The notes beneath the pieces are model-generated. The model did no database searches and was not told the origin of the DNA. It saw only the letters and a list, made by a program, of their open reading frames with translations. Both the position numbers and the translations under genes were made by a program. Positions 1-7,483 of a stretch of 20,373 nucleotides of DNA are shown in pieces. The stretch covers positions 1-20,373 of the forward strand of contig JAEWDX010000175.1 in the NCBI GenBank assembly GCA_023389895.1, in the 5' to 3' direction. Every line of letters starts with the position of its first letter. Within the stretch, counting starts at the first letter, position 1. This DNA comes from Bacillota bacterium. GTDB lineage: Bacteria; Bacillota; Bacilli; Bacillales; Cytobacillaceae.

Positions 1-563
1 ATGTAGTATGTAAGAATTGAATACATTGCTTGTTCCCAGCCTAAAACAAACCCTGCCCAGCCAAAAACAAAAACATTAAAAAACATCACAAATTCGCCAA
101 TTGAAAAAGGGAGTTTCTTTGTTAATAAGATCCCAAGAATTTCCGTACCATCTAAAGCCCCACCGTGACGGATAACAAGTCCAACACCGGTACCCAATAA
201 TAATCCTCCGAAAACAGTCGCTAATAATGGTTCATTTGTAAAAGGGCTAAAATGATGCAATTGTGATTCAACAATAGCGAGTGCAACAATACTAAAAAGA
301 GAAGAAAATGCGAAGGTTTTTCCAATATATTTATACCCTGAAAATAAAAAGGGGATATTGAAAATAAAAACAAGAATTCCAAAATTAATATTTGTTAAAT
401 GGTTCACAAGTAAAGATATCCCAATAATTCCTCCGTCAATAATGGAATTTGGGATTAGAAATAACTCGATCGCTAGTGCCGCTAATGTCGCACCAATTAA
501 GAGCATAATGAAACGATAGATAAGATGTGCTTTGCTTTCAGATTTATGATTTATTACTTCCAT
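1..563 (-). CDS. YitT-family membrane protein (3' end missing)
   Basis: Multipass membrane protein of the YitT/DUF161 family; the transported substrate or role of this family is not established. About 187 residues are visible, starting at ATG 563 with a good Shine-Dalgarno (GGAAGGTGAG, 3 bases upstream of the ATG). Hydrophobic segments fill residues roughly 15-180, and the family's glycine-rich stretch GTGVGLVIRHGGALDGTEIL is present. The C-terminal DUF2179 domain expected for the family would lie beyond the window edge. It is closely similar along its whole visible length to the gene at 698-1591, which lies just upstream in the same orientation, so the two are tandem paralogs, possibly co-transcribed across a 134-base gap with no clear terminator. 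The frame is open to the edge, so this is truncation by the window, not a pseudogene. Confidence 0.88.
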   Translation of the reverse strand, partial: MEVINHKSESKAHLIYRFIMLLIGATLAALAIELFLIPNSIIDGGIIGISLLVNHLTNINFGILVFIFNIPFLFSGYKYIGKTFAFSSLFSIVALAIVESQLHHFSPFTNEPLLATVFGGLLLGTGVGLVIRHGGALDGTEILGILLTKKLPFSIGEFVMFFNVFVFGWAGFVLGWEQAMYSILTYY

Positions 564-697
564 AACTCACCTTCCAAATTTATTCTAAAAAAATAATAAC
601 AATGATTTATAAAAAAAATCAACTAATAACACTTTTTAATAGTAGCCTTCCAATTAACACTATGAATATGCTTGAAATTTAAAAAAGTCAACAAGCC

Positions 698-1591
698 TTA
701 ATGAATTGAATTTTTCTTAAAACGGCCACCTTTTACTTCAGAAATATTGGCAACCGCTAAAAAGGCACCTGGATCGATTTCTTCGACAATCGTTTTTAAT
801 TTTGCCTCTTCAAGTCGAGTAATGACACAGAAGATGACTTTTTTATCATCGCCTGTATAAGCCCCTTCTCCATTTAAATAAGTAACTCCACGTCCTAGCC
901 TTGCCAAAATTGCTTCTCCAATTATTTTATGATTTTCACTAATAATCCAGGCGGACTTCGATTCATCAAGACCTTGAATAACGAGATCGATTGTTTTATA
1001 TGCGATGAAATAGGCAAGCACTGAATACATGGCTCGATTCCAACTGAAAATAAATCCAGCCGTCGTAAAAATAAAAATATTGAAGAACATGACAATTTCA
1101 CCAACGGAGAAAGGAAGTTTTTTATTAGCGAGTATGGCAAGTATTTCCGTCCCGTCTAACGATCCGCCATAGCGAATGACAATCCCAACACCTGTTCCTA
1201 AAGTAATTCCACCAAAAACTGTTGCAAGGAGTGGATCGGTTGTAAAAACAGGGACATTATGAAGTAATGCTGTTGAAATCGATAGTACTGTAATTCCGAG
1301 TAGGGTAGAAAGTGCGAAGGTCTTCCCAATTTGTTTATATCCAATATAGAAAAAGGGGATATTCAAAATGAAGAGAAATAAACCGAGTTTTATACCAGTT
1401 AAATGGGAGAGCATGATAGAAATGCCTGTTATGCCACCATCTAAAATTTTATTTGGAACGAGGAATTCTTCAATTCCTACTCCCATTAATGCAGAACCGA
1501 GGACAATAAAAAAGATAACTTTCATAAGCTTTGCTTTCGATACGCCCTTATGAGCGGTTTGAAGAATAATTTCTTCTGTGATTGAATGCAT
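698..1591 (-). CDS. YitT-family membrane protein with DUF2179 domain
   Basis: Complete 297-residue protein of the YitT family (DUF161 membrane part plus DUF2179). About six hydrophobic segments occupy residues 20-200. The conserved block GTGVGIVIRYGGSLDGTEIL lies near residues 131-150. From about residue 210 the protein is soluble (SAWIISENHKIIGEAILARL onward), which matches DUF2179. Start ATG 1591 is preceded by GGGGGAAG at suitable distance. No family member has a firmly assigned substrate, so function is unknown. It is the upstream member of a tandem pair with the partial gene at 1-563. Upstream (1592-1804) it faces the CheY-like gene divergently. Two direct repeats, TTTTATTGATAA at 1648 and 1665, lie where its promoter should be. 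Confidence 0.92.
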   Translation of the reverse strand: MHSITEEIILQTAHKGVSKAKLMKVIFFIVLGSALMGVGIEEFLVPNKILDGGITGISIMLSHLTGIKLGLFLFILNIPFFYIGYKQIGKTFALSTLLGITVLSISTALLHNVPVFTTDPLLATVFGGITLGTGVGIVIRYGGSLDGTEILAILANKKLPFSVGEIVMFFNIFIFTTAGFIFSWNRAMYSVLAYFIAYKTIDLVIQGLDESKSAWIISENHKIIGEAILARLGRGVTYLNGEGAYTGDDKKVIFCVITRLEEAKLKTIVEEIDPGAFLAVANISEVKGGRFKKNSIH

Positions 1592-1745
1592 ATATCTTCC
1601 CCCAATTTATTACAGGATTACGTAAACCGTATAATATTATTATAACATTTTATTGATAAATACCTTTTATTGATAATAAAGTTTTGTCTAAAATATAAAC
1701 TTTTATAATTTTAGTGACATAAATCAAAAAAATAGAAGGTTTTTA

Positions 1746-1775
1746 TTGATGAATATAGAACTTTTATCCTATAGA
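1746..1775 (+). promoter_or_regulatory. Candidate sigma-A promoter of the CheY-like gene
   Basis: TTGATG (1746-1751), an 18-base spacer, then TATAGA (1770-1775) resembles a sigma-A promoter. Transcription would start near 1782, leaving a short leader that carries the ribosome binding site AGGAGTGA before the TTG start at 1805. The -35 element sits inside a third copy of the TTTTATTGAT repeat seen at 1648 and 1665. Assigned by eye from hexamer match and spacing only. Confidence 0.5.
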
Positions 1776-1804
1776 ATTGAATTCATTTATAGGAGTGAGC
1801 GAAT

Positions 1805-2200
1805 TTGCAACAGGAATTGAAAGTGCTTATTTGTGATGATTCTGCCTTAATTAGGAAAAAACTTCGAAAATTATTAGAGGTTTGTCAATGTAAACATATA
1901 GAGGAAGCAGAGAATGGTGTAAAAGCAATACAGAAAGCGAAGGAGTTTAAGCCGGATTTAATTTTTTTGGATATCGTTATGCCGGAGAAGGACGGCATTG
2001 AAGCTTTAGAAGAAATTAAAGCTGAAGATCGAGATGTTAAAGTAATTATGGCCTCTTCTGCTGGTACACAGTCATATTTGAAAAAGGCTCTAGAGCGTGG
2101 TGCTTATGATTTTATCCAAAAACCAATAACTCTTGAGGCTGTAACGGGGTTGCTAGAAAAATTGATAGCTGACAAGAAAGAAGGTGAGACTCATGTTTAG
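1805..2200 (+). CDS. Single-domain CheY-like response regulator
   Basis: A 131-residue stand-alone receiver domain with no output domain. The acidic pocket is D11/D12, the phosphoacceptor is D56 (FLDIVMP), the switch residue is S84 (MASSAG), and the conserved lysine is K106 (QKP). All key residues for phosphorylation are therefore present. Translation starts at TTG 1805 after AGGAGTGAGC; no better in-frame start exists. The stop codon (2198-2200) overlaps the ATG of the next gene (2193) by 8 bases, implying translational coupling. That next gene ends in a CheX-like domain, so this receiver is probably the substrate of that phosphatase. It is not obviously chromosomal CheY: there are no flagellar or other chemotaxis genes around it. 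The cognate kinase is not evident in the window; the soluble kinase at 10284 is far away and oriented oppositely. Confidence 0.93.
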   Translation: MQQELKVLICDDSALIRKKLRKLLEVCQCKHIEEAENGVKAIQKAKEFKPDLIFLDIVMPEKDGIEALEEIKAEDRDVKVIMASSAGTQSYLKKALERGAYDFIQKPITLEAVTGLLEKLIADKKEGETHV

Positions 2201-3122
2201 TCAATACTTTGGACATTATTTATTAAATCATGGCTTGCTATCATCTGAACAGCTAGAGCATGCGCTTGAGAAACAAAAATCCATCCACTTGAAATTAGGA
2301 GTTATCGCCGTGGATGAGGGTTTTTTAACATCAGCTCAAGTAGTGGAAATTCATGAAAAACAAAAGCGGCAAGATAAACGGTTTGGGGAAATTGGTGTTG
2401 AGCTGGGCTATTTAACAGAAGAACAGGTTGAAAAGCTTCTTTCTGTACAGAAAAGCAGCCATTTATTATTAGCACAGGCGATCATTGATGAAAATTATAT
2501 GACGATCGATTCATTCGCTCATGCTTTAAATGAGTATAAACAATTACATAGTCTTTCAGACGAAAAGTTCGAAGCAATTAAAAATGGCAATATCGAAGCG
2601 CTAGTTGAAAATTTACTGAATCTAGCTGACATAGAAAAGAGAGAGTATGCGCATTATATCTCTTTATTCATTAAAAATATGATTCGCTTTATTGATGAAA
2701 GAGCTTATGTTGAAGTGAGTGAGTTTAATCAAGAAATCAAAGCAGATTGGATCGTTTCACAGGAAATAAAAGGGGAGGAATCATTTTTTACAGCACTTGC
2801 TTTTGATGAAAGTGTATTAATAAAAATCGCATCGATTTATGCGGAGGAAGAATTATTAGAGGCTGACGAATTGGCACAGGCCTCTGTAAGTGAGTTTTTG
2901 AATTTGCATAATGGGATTTTTCTAGTCAATATGTCTAATAAAGGTGTGGAATTAGGGATGGAACCACAGATAATTGAAGAAAATGCTGCCCTGTCTGCAC
3001 CACAGGAAACAAGCTTACTTGTAAATGTTTATACTTCAGAAGGTAGTTTCAAATTATTGATCTCAATGCATCCGAAGCAAATTCAACTATCAAAATGCAG
3101 TGAGATAGCTCAAGCTCTTTAA
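2193..3122 (+). CDS. MshEN-like repeat protein with CheX-like phosphatase domain
   Basis: 309 residues from ATG 2193, which sits 5 bases after AAGGTGAG; the in-frame GTG at 2184 lies inside that Shine-Dalgarno and is unlikely. Residues 5-120 hold four tandem copies of a ~24-30-residue motif of the form F/LG-x2-hydrophobic-x2-G-hydrophobic-x4-L-x3-L-x2-Q. The best copies begin at FGHYLLNHGLLSSEQL, KLGVIAVDEGFLTSAQV and RFGEIGVELGYLTEEQV. This is the pattern of MshEN/GspE-N domains, which in other bacteria bind c-di-GMP. Residues ~195-305 look like CheX/CheC: an E234-x2-N237 pair in SEFLNLHNG followed by P258 fits the CheC/CheX catalytic consensus D/S-x3-E-x2-N-x22-P, though the N-to-P gap is two residues short. 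Inference: a dephosphorylating partner of the CheY-like protein encoded by the overlapping upstream gene. No membrane segments or signal peptide. Confidence 0.75.
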   Translation: MFSQYFGHYLLNHGLLSSEQLEHALEKQKSIHLKLGVIAVDEGFLTSAQVVEIHEKQKRQDKRFGEIGVELGYLTEEQVEKLLSVQKSSHLLLAQAIIDENYMTIDSFAHALNEYKQLHSLSDEKFEAIKNGNIEALVENLLNLADIEKREYAHYISLFIKNMIRFIDERAYVEVSEFNQEIKADWIVSQEIKGEESFFTALAFDESVLIKIASIYAEEELLEADELAQASVSEFLNLHNGIFLVNMSNKGVELGMEPQIIEENAALSAPQETSLLVNVYTSEGSFKLLISMHPKQIQLSKCSEIAQAL

Positions 3123-3130
3123 ACATGATA

Positions 3131-3167
3131 GGGGCAGTTCAATCTCGGTGATTGGCTGCCCCTTTTT
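3131..3167 (+). terminator. Rho-independent terminator after the CheY/CheX pair
   Basis: GGGGCAG (3131-3137) pairs with CTGCCCC (3156-3162), extended inside by CAATC/GATTG, and TTTTT follows at once. It ends the plus-strand two-gene unit and lies only a few bases from the stop of the convergent gene at 3170, for which the opposite strand lacks a T-tract. Confidence 0.88.
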
Positions 3168-3169
3168 AA

Positions 3170-3808
3170 TTAATCGATAATATCGTCCTTTATCATTTTT
3201 ATTAGATCCATCATTTCCTTATGCATTACCTTATGATCAATATTTAAGTTTTTCTTGATATCTCGATAAGATTGTCCTTCTTTTTTATGCTGAATGAGTT
3301 CAGCTAAATCTTTGTTCCCCGCTTTAGACATTACGGCAGCACCGACGATAAAGCGTAGGCTAATTCCTTCAGTTACCCATTTCTCAATTTCTTCTTCTGT
3401 TTTTCCAGTATACTCAGCGACGTTTTCAATCACTTCCTCTTTATGCTCTTCTAGGAATTTTTCTCTTTCATCATGGTATTTTTTCTTTAGCTTTTTAAAG
3501 TCAAAACCATAATGTTTCGCGGTTTTTTCCCAAGAGAAGTTATTATCTTTGTAGGTCTTTAATACATCATCAATTTTCTTATCGGAAAATTTAGCGATAT
3601 GTGCCGCCTTGTAAATATCCTCTTTCGAATATCCTTCTTTTGATAAGCGTTTAAATTCATCATCTTTAATGAAATGATGATGATGTTCTTTACTTTCCTC
3701 TTTCTTCGTTCCTTCTTCAGCATATGTAGTAGTTGTAGCTGTTTGTGTGAAGAAGCTTCCGAATAATAGAATGCAGACTGAACTTGCGATTATAAAAAGC
3801 TGTTTCAT
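3170..3808 (-). CDS. Secreted protein with internal duplication, unknown function
   Basis: I do not recognise the family. ATG 3808 is chosen over the GTG three codons upstream because AAGGAG lies 10 bases before the ATG but nearly touches the GTG; the product is then 212 residues. Residues 1-30 form a signal peptide (MKQLFIIASSVCILLFGSFF, then a likely cleavage after TYA). A HHHH cluster lies at residues 42-45. The rest is highly charged and helical, Lys/Glu rich. Two ~53-residue segments align: one starting at EGYSKEDIYKAAHIAK (about 58-110) and one at EGISLRFIVGAAVMSK (about 147-198), sharing the EGxS, I, AA, K and final DxK positions. The protein is presumably exported and extracytoplasmic; the His cluster could bind metal, but that is only inference. 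It is convergent with the CheX-like gene and divergent from the yclJ-like gene. Confidence 0.85.
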   Translation of the reverse strand: MKQLFIIASSVCILLFGSFFTQTATTTTYAEEGTKKEESKEHHHHFIKDDEFKRLSKEGYSKEDIYKAAHIAKFSDKKIDDVLKTYKDNNFSWEKTAKHYGFDFKKLKKKYHDEREKFLEEHKEEVIENVAEYTGKTEEEIEKWVTEGISLRFIVGAAVMSKAGNKDLAELIQHKKEGQSYRDIKKNLNIDHKVMHKEMMDLIKMIKDDIID

Positions 3809-3910
3809 GTTTGGCACACTCCTTTTTTATGTTTAAAATGAACTTATAGAAATAGGATGTCCAAAAAAGCGAAACTAATGTGGGAAAATTAGGAACGGAG
3901 GAGAATCGGA

Positions 3911-4612
3911 GTGAAAATTCTCGTTGTTGAAGATAATGAAAGTGTTTGTTCCATGCTTGAAATGTTTTTCATAAAGGAAGGGTATCAAGGTGTTTTCGTT
4001 CATAATGGACAGGCAGGCTTCGACCTTTTTAATAAAGAAAAATGGGATTTAATTATTGTCGATTGGATGCTTCCGATTATGGATGGTGTGACCCTCTGTC
4101 GGAAAATTCGCGAGTTAAGCCAAGTTCCGATCATTATGCTTACCGCGAAAGATAGTGATTCCGATCAAGTTCTTGGATTAGAGATGGGGGCGGATGACTA
4201 TGTGACAAAGCCATTCAGTCCGCTTGCTTTAATGGCGAGGATTAAAGCGGTGACTCGTCGCTATCAAACAGAGTCGCTTGAAAAAGGTGAGGGGCATTCC
4301 GTTTCAAGCCAATTTTTTAAAGTGAATAAGGATACGAGAGAAGTATTCTTTAATGAACAGCTGATTACGAATTTAACACCAAAGGAATTTGATTTACTTT
4401 ACTATTTTGTGAAATATCCGAAACAGGCATTTTCAAGAGAACAGCTATTAGACCGTGTTTGGGGGTATCAATTTTATGGTGATGAACGCACTGTCGATGT
4501 TCATATAAAACGATTAAGAAAGAAGATTAGAACACCGGAAAAGTCATTTATTCAAACTGTGTGGGGCATTGGCTATAAATTTGATGAAACGGTGGAAACA
4601 AATGAGGATTAA
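3911..4612 (+). CDS. yclJ: OmpR/PhoB-family response regulator, YclJ type
   Basis: 233-residue DNA-binding response regulator. The receiver domain (1-115) has acidic residues E7/D8, phosphoacceptor D51 (IVDWMLP), switch T78 (MLTAKD) and K100 (VTKPFSP). The C-terminal winged helix (about 135-228) carries the characteristic NLTPKEFDLLYYF and YGDERTVDVHIKRLRKK stretches. It starts at GTG 3911 after GGAGGAGAAT. It overlaps the start of the kinase gene by 11 bases, so the two form a coupled operon. Sequence and gene order resemble B. subtilis YclJ/YclK, a system induced there by oxygen limitation through ResD; I am fairly but not fully sure of orthology. No clear ResD site could be read in the 100 bases upstream. 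Confidence 0.9.
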   Translation: MKILVVEDNESVCSMLEMFFIKEGYQGVFVHNGQAGFDLFNKEKWDLIIVDWMLPIMDGVTLCRKIRELSQVPIIMLTAKDSDSDQVLGLEMGADDYVTKPFSPLALMARIKAVTRRYQTESLEKGEGHSVSSQFFKVNKDTREVFFNEQLITNLTPKEFDLLYYFVKYPKQAFSREQLLDRVWGYQFYGDERTVDVHIKRLRKKIRTPEKSFIQTVWGIGYKFDETVETNED

Positions 4613-6008
4613 ATTTTTCTATCAGCTTCTGATTAGTCATATAAGTATTTTAATTTTTGCTTTTATTGTTTTAAGCCTGTCGTTTTCTCAATTTGTTGAA
4701 AATTATCTTTTCCAAAATAAAGTAGAGGAATTAGAAGGATATGGGAAGCAAATAATAAAAGATTTAACGACAAGAATGGAAGGAAATGAACAGTTTCTCT
4801 CTGAATATAGTCAGCTTTTAAATACGAGGCATACACGGTATTTGCTTTTTAATAGTGAGGGGAAGGTAGTTTATCCTAGTTTGCAAAGCACGCCATTAAT
4901 TCAGCTTACAGAAGAGGAATGGAAGAAGATCTCCCTTGGGAAGAAAGTTTCGGTGAAACATGATTTTAAAAGATTTGGACAAGAAGTATCGCTCGTTGCT
5001 CTTCCATTCATGAATGAAAAACAGCTGGCTGGTGGAATCCTTCTTTTATCCCCGATCACAGGGACGATGGAGATGATTAGTCAATTAAATAAATTTTTAT
5101 TATATACGATTGTAATCTCGATGTCAGCAGCCATCTTAATTAGCCTTTTATTTTCAACAAATTTAATTAAGCGAATTAAGGTTTTACGAAATGCGACTTC
5201 AATGATCTCAACGGGAAATTATGATGTTTATATTGATGAGACGTATTCTGATGAAATCGGTCTACTGGCAAAGGATTTTAATGAAATGGCTGTTAAGCTG
5301 AAAAATTCAAATGAAGAAATTAATCGTTTGGAAAATCGCCGTAGAAAATTTATTGCTGATGTGTCTCATGAGATGCGAACCCCTTTAACAACCATTAGTG
5401 GACTTGCAGAAGGGATAAAAAACGAGCTCATTCCTGAGAAAGATATTGAAAAAGGGATGGACCTAATTGATCGCGAGGCGAAGCGGTTAATCCGACTAGT
5501 GAACGAAAACCTCGACTATGAAAAGATTCGCTCAAATCAGTTAAATTTGAATAGAATGGTTATGAATTTAGAGGAAATTCTTGAGGTTGTAAAAGAACAG
5601 TTAGAAATCCAAGCTGCGCAAAAAAATAATATCATCTCGATTGAATGTCAGGAAGAATTATCTGTTTTCGCGGATTATGATCGACTTATTCAAATTTTGG
5701 TTAATATTGTGAAGAATAGCAATCAATTTACAGAAAATGGGCATATTATTTTAAGAGGGAAGGACGAGAAAACGGAAATAATCATTGAAATTGAGGATAC
5801 AGGAATCGGTATTGATCCGAAGGAGATCGAATCTATTTGGTTCCGATTTTATAAGGCAGATGATTCGAGAACGAGCAGTACGTTCGGTGAGTTCGGCATT
5901 GGCTTATCGATTGTGAAGCAGCTTGTTCAACTTCACAATGGAAATATTATCGTTAGTAGTGAAAAGGAGAGAGGAACGAAATTTACCATTTCCTTACCTA
6001 AGATGTAG
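4602..6008 (+). CDS. yclK: Sensor histidine kinase, YclK type
   Basis: Membrane-bound kinase, 468 residues from ATG 4602 (MRIKFFYQLL). Earlier in-frame ATGs at 4569 and 4584 would give a polar N-terminal extension and lie deeper inside the regulator gene. Order of parts: membrane segment 1 (about 5-30), extracytoplasmic region (about 31-155), membrane segment 2 (about 164-186), HAMP linker (about 187-240), phosphoacceptor H256 in ADVSHEMRTPLTT, N-box N372 (VKNSNQF), G1 box D399 (EDTGIGID) and G2 box near 429-434 (GEFGIGLSIVK). All catalytic boxes are intact. Its partner is the YclJ-type regulator just upstream. The ligand sensed is unknown. A hairpin at 6020-6063 closes the operon. Confidence 0.92.
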   Translation: MRIKFFYQLLISHISILIFAFIVLSLSFSQFVENYLFQNKVEELEGYGKQIIKDLTTRMEGNEQFLSEYSQLLNTRHTRYLLFNSEGKVVYPSLQSTPLIQLTEEEWKKISLGKKVSVKHDFKRFGQEVSLVALPFMNEKQLAGGILLLSPITGTMEMISQLNKFLLYTIVISMSAAILISLLFSTNLIKRIKVLRNATSMISTGNYDVYIDETYSDEIGLLAKDFNEMAVKLKNSNEEINRLENRRRKFIADVSHEMRTPLTTISGLAEGIKNELIPEKDIEKGMDLIDREAKRLIRLVNENLDYEKIRSNQLNLNRMVMNLEEILEVVKEQLEIQAAQKNNIISIECQEELSVFADYDRLIQILVNIVKNSNQFTENGHIILRGKDEKTEIIIEIEDTGIGIDPKEIESIWFRFYKADDSRTSSTFGEFGIGLSIVKQLVQLHNGNIIVSSEKERGTKFTISLPKM

Positions 6009-6019
6009 AAAAGACAATA

Positions 6020-6063
6020 GGGTCATGCTCTTGTCCTACTATGTGGAACAAGGAGCATGACCC
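6020..6063. terminator. Terminator-like hairpin between convergent genes
   Basis: GGGTCATGCTC (6020-6030) pairs with GAGCATGACCC (6053-6063), extended by TTGT/ACAA across one bulge. It separates the YclK-type kinase from the convergent CorC-type gene. Only short T-rich stretches flank it on either strand, so it may serve both directions but is not a classic strong terminator. Confidence 0.65.
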
Positions 6064-6069
6064 CTTATC

Positions 6070-7419
6070 TTAAGATACAATTTGCGTTTCTGTTAAAGGC
6101 AATGATGTTACCGTTGCATCGTTAGCTAATGTTTTCGTTACTTCAATATATTTTATATGATGATCTTCCATATCGATAATTTTGAACGTGTAGGAATCTT
6201 GCTGAATAACATCGCCCTGTTTCGCTTCATAGTTCTCCGTTAAGACCCAGCCGCCAATCGTATCAACATCTTCATCGTCAATCTCAATATTTAGTAATTC
6301 ATTTACTTCGCTTACGAGCATTTTGGCATCGATTAAATAGTGGTCGTCATTAATCTTTCGAACTTCAGGGATTTCATCCATATCAAATTCATCACGGATT
6401 TCCCCAACAATTTCTTCAATGATATCCTCTACTGTTACAAGTCCTGATGTCCCGCCATATTCATCCATCAAAATGGCCATATGAATTCTTTCCTTTTGCA
6501 TTTTTAGAAGAAGGTTATGAATCGGAACGGTATCAATGACGCGAATAATCGGGCGTGTGTAGGCATGCAAAGTATTGGTTGTTATTTGCCGATTTTTAAT
6601 TAAGTCGGTGAGAATTTCTTTAATATTGACTAATCCAATAATATGGTCCTTGTCTCCATCAATGATCGGATAGCGCGTAAATTTTTCTTCATAGACTATT
6701 TCGAGAAAGTTTTCAAGTGTATCATCTTTTGAGAATGAAACAATCTCTGTTCTCGGAACCATGATTTCTTTCGCAATGCGGTCATCGAAATCAAAAATTT
6801 TATTTACATACTTAAACTCTGATTGGTTGATTTCGCCACTTTCATAGCTTTCAGATAATATGATGCGAAGTTCTTCTTCTGAATGAGCTAATTCATGATC
6901 TGAAGCAGGTTTTAGACCAAATATTCCTGTAATAAAACGTGCAGACCCATTGAGTATCCATATGAAAGGATACATCACTTTATAAAATAAAATTAATGGA
7001 CGGGCCGTTAATAAAGCCACAGATTCTGCCTTTTGAATCGCAAGTGTTTTTGGAGCTAATTCACCGACAACAACATGTAGGAAGGTCATAATAATAAAAG
7101 CAAAAGCAACGGAAAGAATCTTAGTAATTGATTCTGGGATTGTTAAATTCTCAAACAATATTCGAAGAATGTGAGCAAATGTCGGTTCACCTAGCCACCC
7201 GATTCCAAGTGCTGTGACCGTAATCCCTAATTGACAGGCTGATAAATACTCATCTAGATTACTAATAACTTTCTTAACCGGTATTGCGTGTTTATTTCCT
7301 TCTTCAACTAACTGATCAATTTTCGAACTTCTTATCTTCACGATAGCAAATTCCGACGTTACAAAAAATGCCGTCATCGCAATTAAAATGGCTATGATCA
7401 CCAAGTTAAATATGTCCAA
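6070..7419 (-). CDS. CorC/HlyC-family CNNM-CBS transporter (MpfA/YhdP-like)
   Basis: 449-residue membrane protein with the three-part plan of bacterial CNNM/CorC proteins: DUF21 transmembrane domain (about 1-180, with the SEFAIVKIR motif near 22), a pair of CBS domains (about 215-340, including IMVPRTEI and MDEYGGTSGLVTVEDI), and a C-terminal CorC_HlyC domain (about 355-435). This family includes Mg2+ exporters such as B. subtilis MpfA (YhdP); function here is inferred as Mg2+ or related divalent cation efflux. It starts at TTG 7419 behind AAGGGAA. It lies 64 bases after the MerR gene and is closely related to the gene at 8161-9474, so a CorC-MerR-CorC cluster results, similar to yhdP-yhdQ-yhdT. 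Two small hairpins precede the start (7434-7464). Confidence 0.9.
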   Translation of the reverse strand: MDIFNLVIIAILIAMTAFFVTSEFAIVKIRSSKIDQLVEEGNKHAIPVKKVISNLDEYLSACQLGITVTALGIGWLGEPTFAHILRILFENLTIPESITKILSVAFAFIIMTFLHVVVGELAPKTLAIQKAESVALLTARPLILFYKVMYPFIWILNGSARFITGIFGLKPASDHELAHSEEELRIILSESYESGEINQSEFKYVNKIFDFDDRIAKEIMVPRTEIVSFSKDDTLENFLEIVYEEKFTRYPIIDGDKDHIIGLVNIKEILTDLIKNRQITTNTLHAYTRPIIRVIDTVPIHNLLLKMQKERIHMAILMDEYGGTSGLVTVEDIIEEIVGEIRDEFDMDEIPEVRKINDDHYLIDAKMLVSEVNELLNIEIDDEDVDTIGGWVLTENYEAKQGDVIQQDSYTFKIIDMEDHHIKYIEVTKTLANDATVTSLPLTETQIVS

Positions 7420-7433
7420 ATAAATTCCCTTAG

Positions 7434-7464
7434 CCCGAAAAGTTCGGGTAAGGAGTCACCTCCT
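7434..7464 (-). promoter_or_regulatory. Double-hairpin leader with sequestered SD-like sequence
   Basis: On the minus strand, AGGAG-GTGA-CTCCT (7464-7451) is followed by CCCGAA-CTT-TTCGGG (7448-7434), both immediately upstream of the ribosome binding site and TTG start of the CorC-type gene. The first hairpin contains AGGAGGTGA, a perfect ribosome-binding consensus, but no ATG, GTG or TTG follows at 5-10 bases. The GTG inside it would encode only nine codons. Neither stem has a T-tract. Its role is unknown; leader-level control of the transporter is a guess. Confidence 0.45.
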
Positions 7465-7483
7465 GATAATGTGAAAAATTGAA

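Noticed and set aside
1648..1676. CRISPR-like or iteron array
   Set aside because: Only two exact 12-base copies with a 5-base gap plus one diverged copy; no array, spacers or Cas/Rep genes.
1713..1728. Third Fnr-like dyad, AGTGA-CATAAA-TCAAA
   Set aside because: Only 8/10 matches, and no -10 lies at the required distance; the CheY-gene promoter is about 10 bases too far.
7434..7483. A metal riboswitch (ykoK or yybP-ykoY type) before the CorC-type gene
   Set aside because: The intergenic space is only 64 bases and holds two simple hairpins without the conserved cores of those riboswitches.
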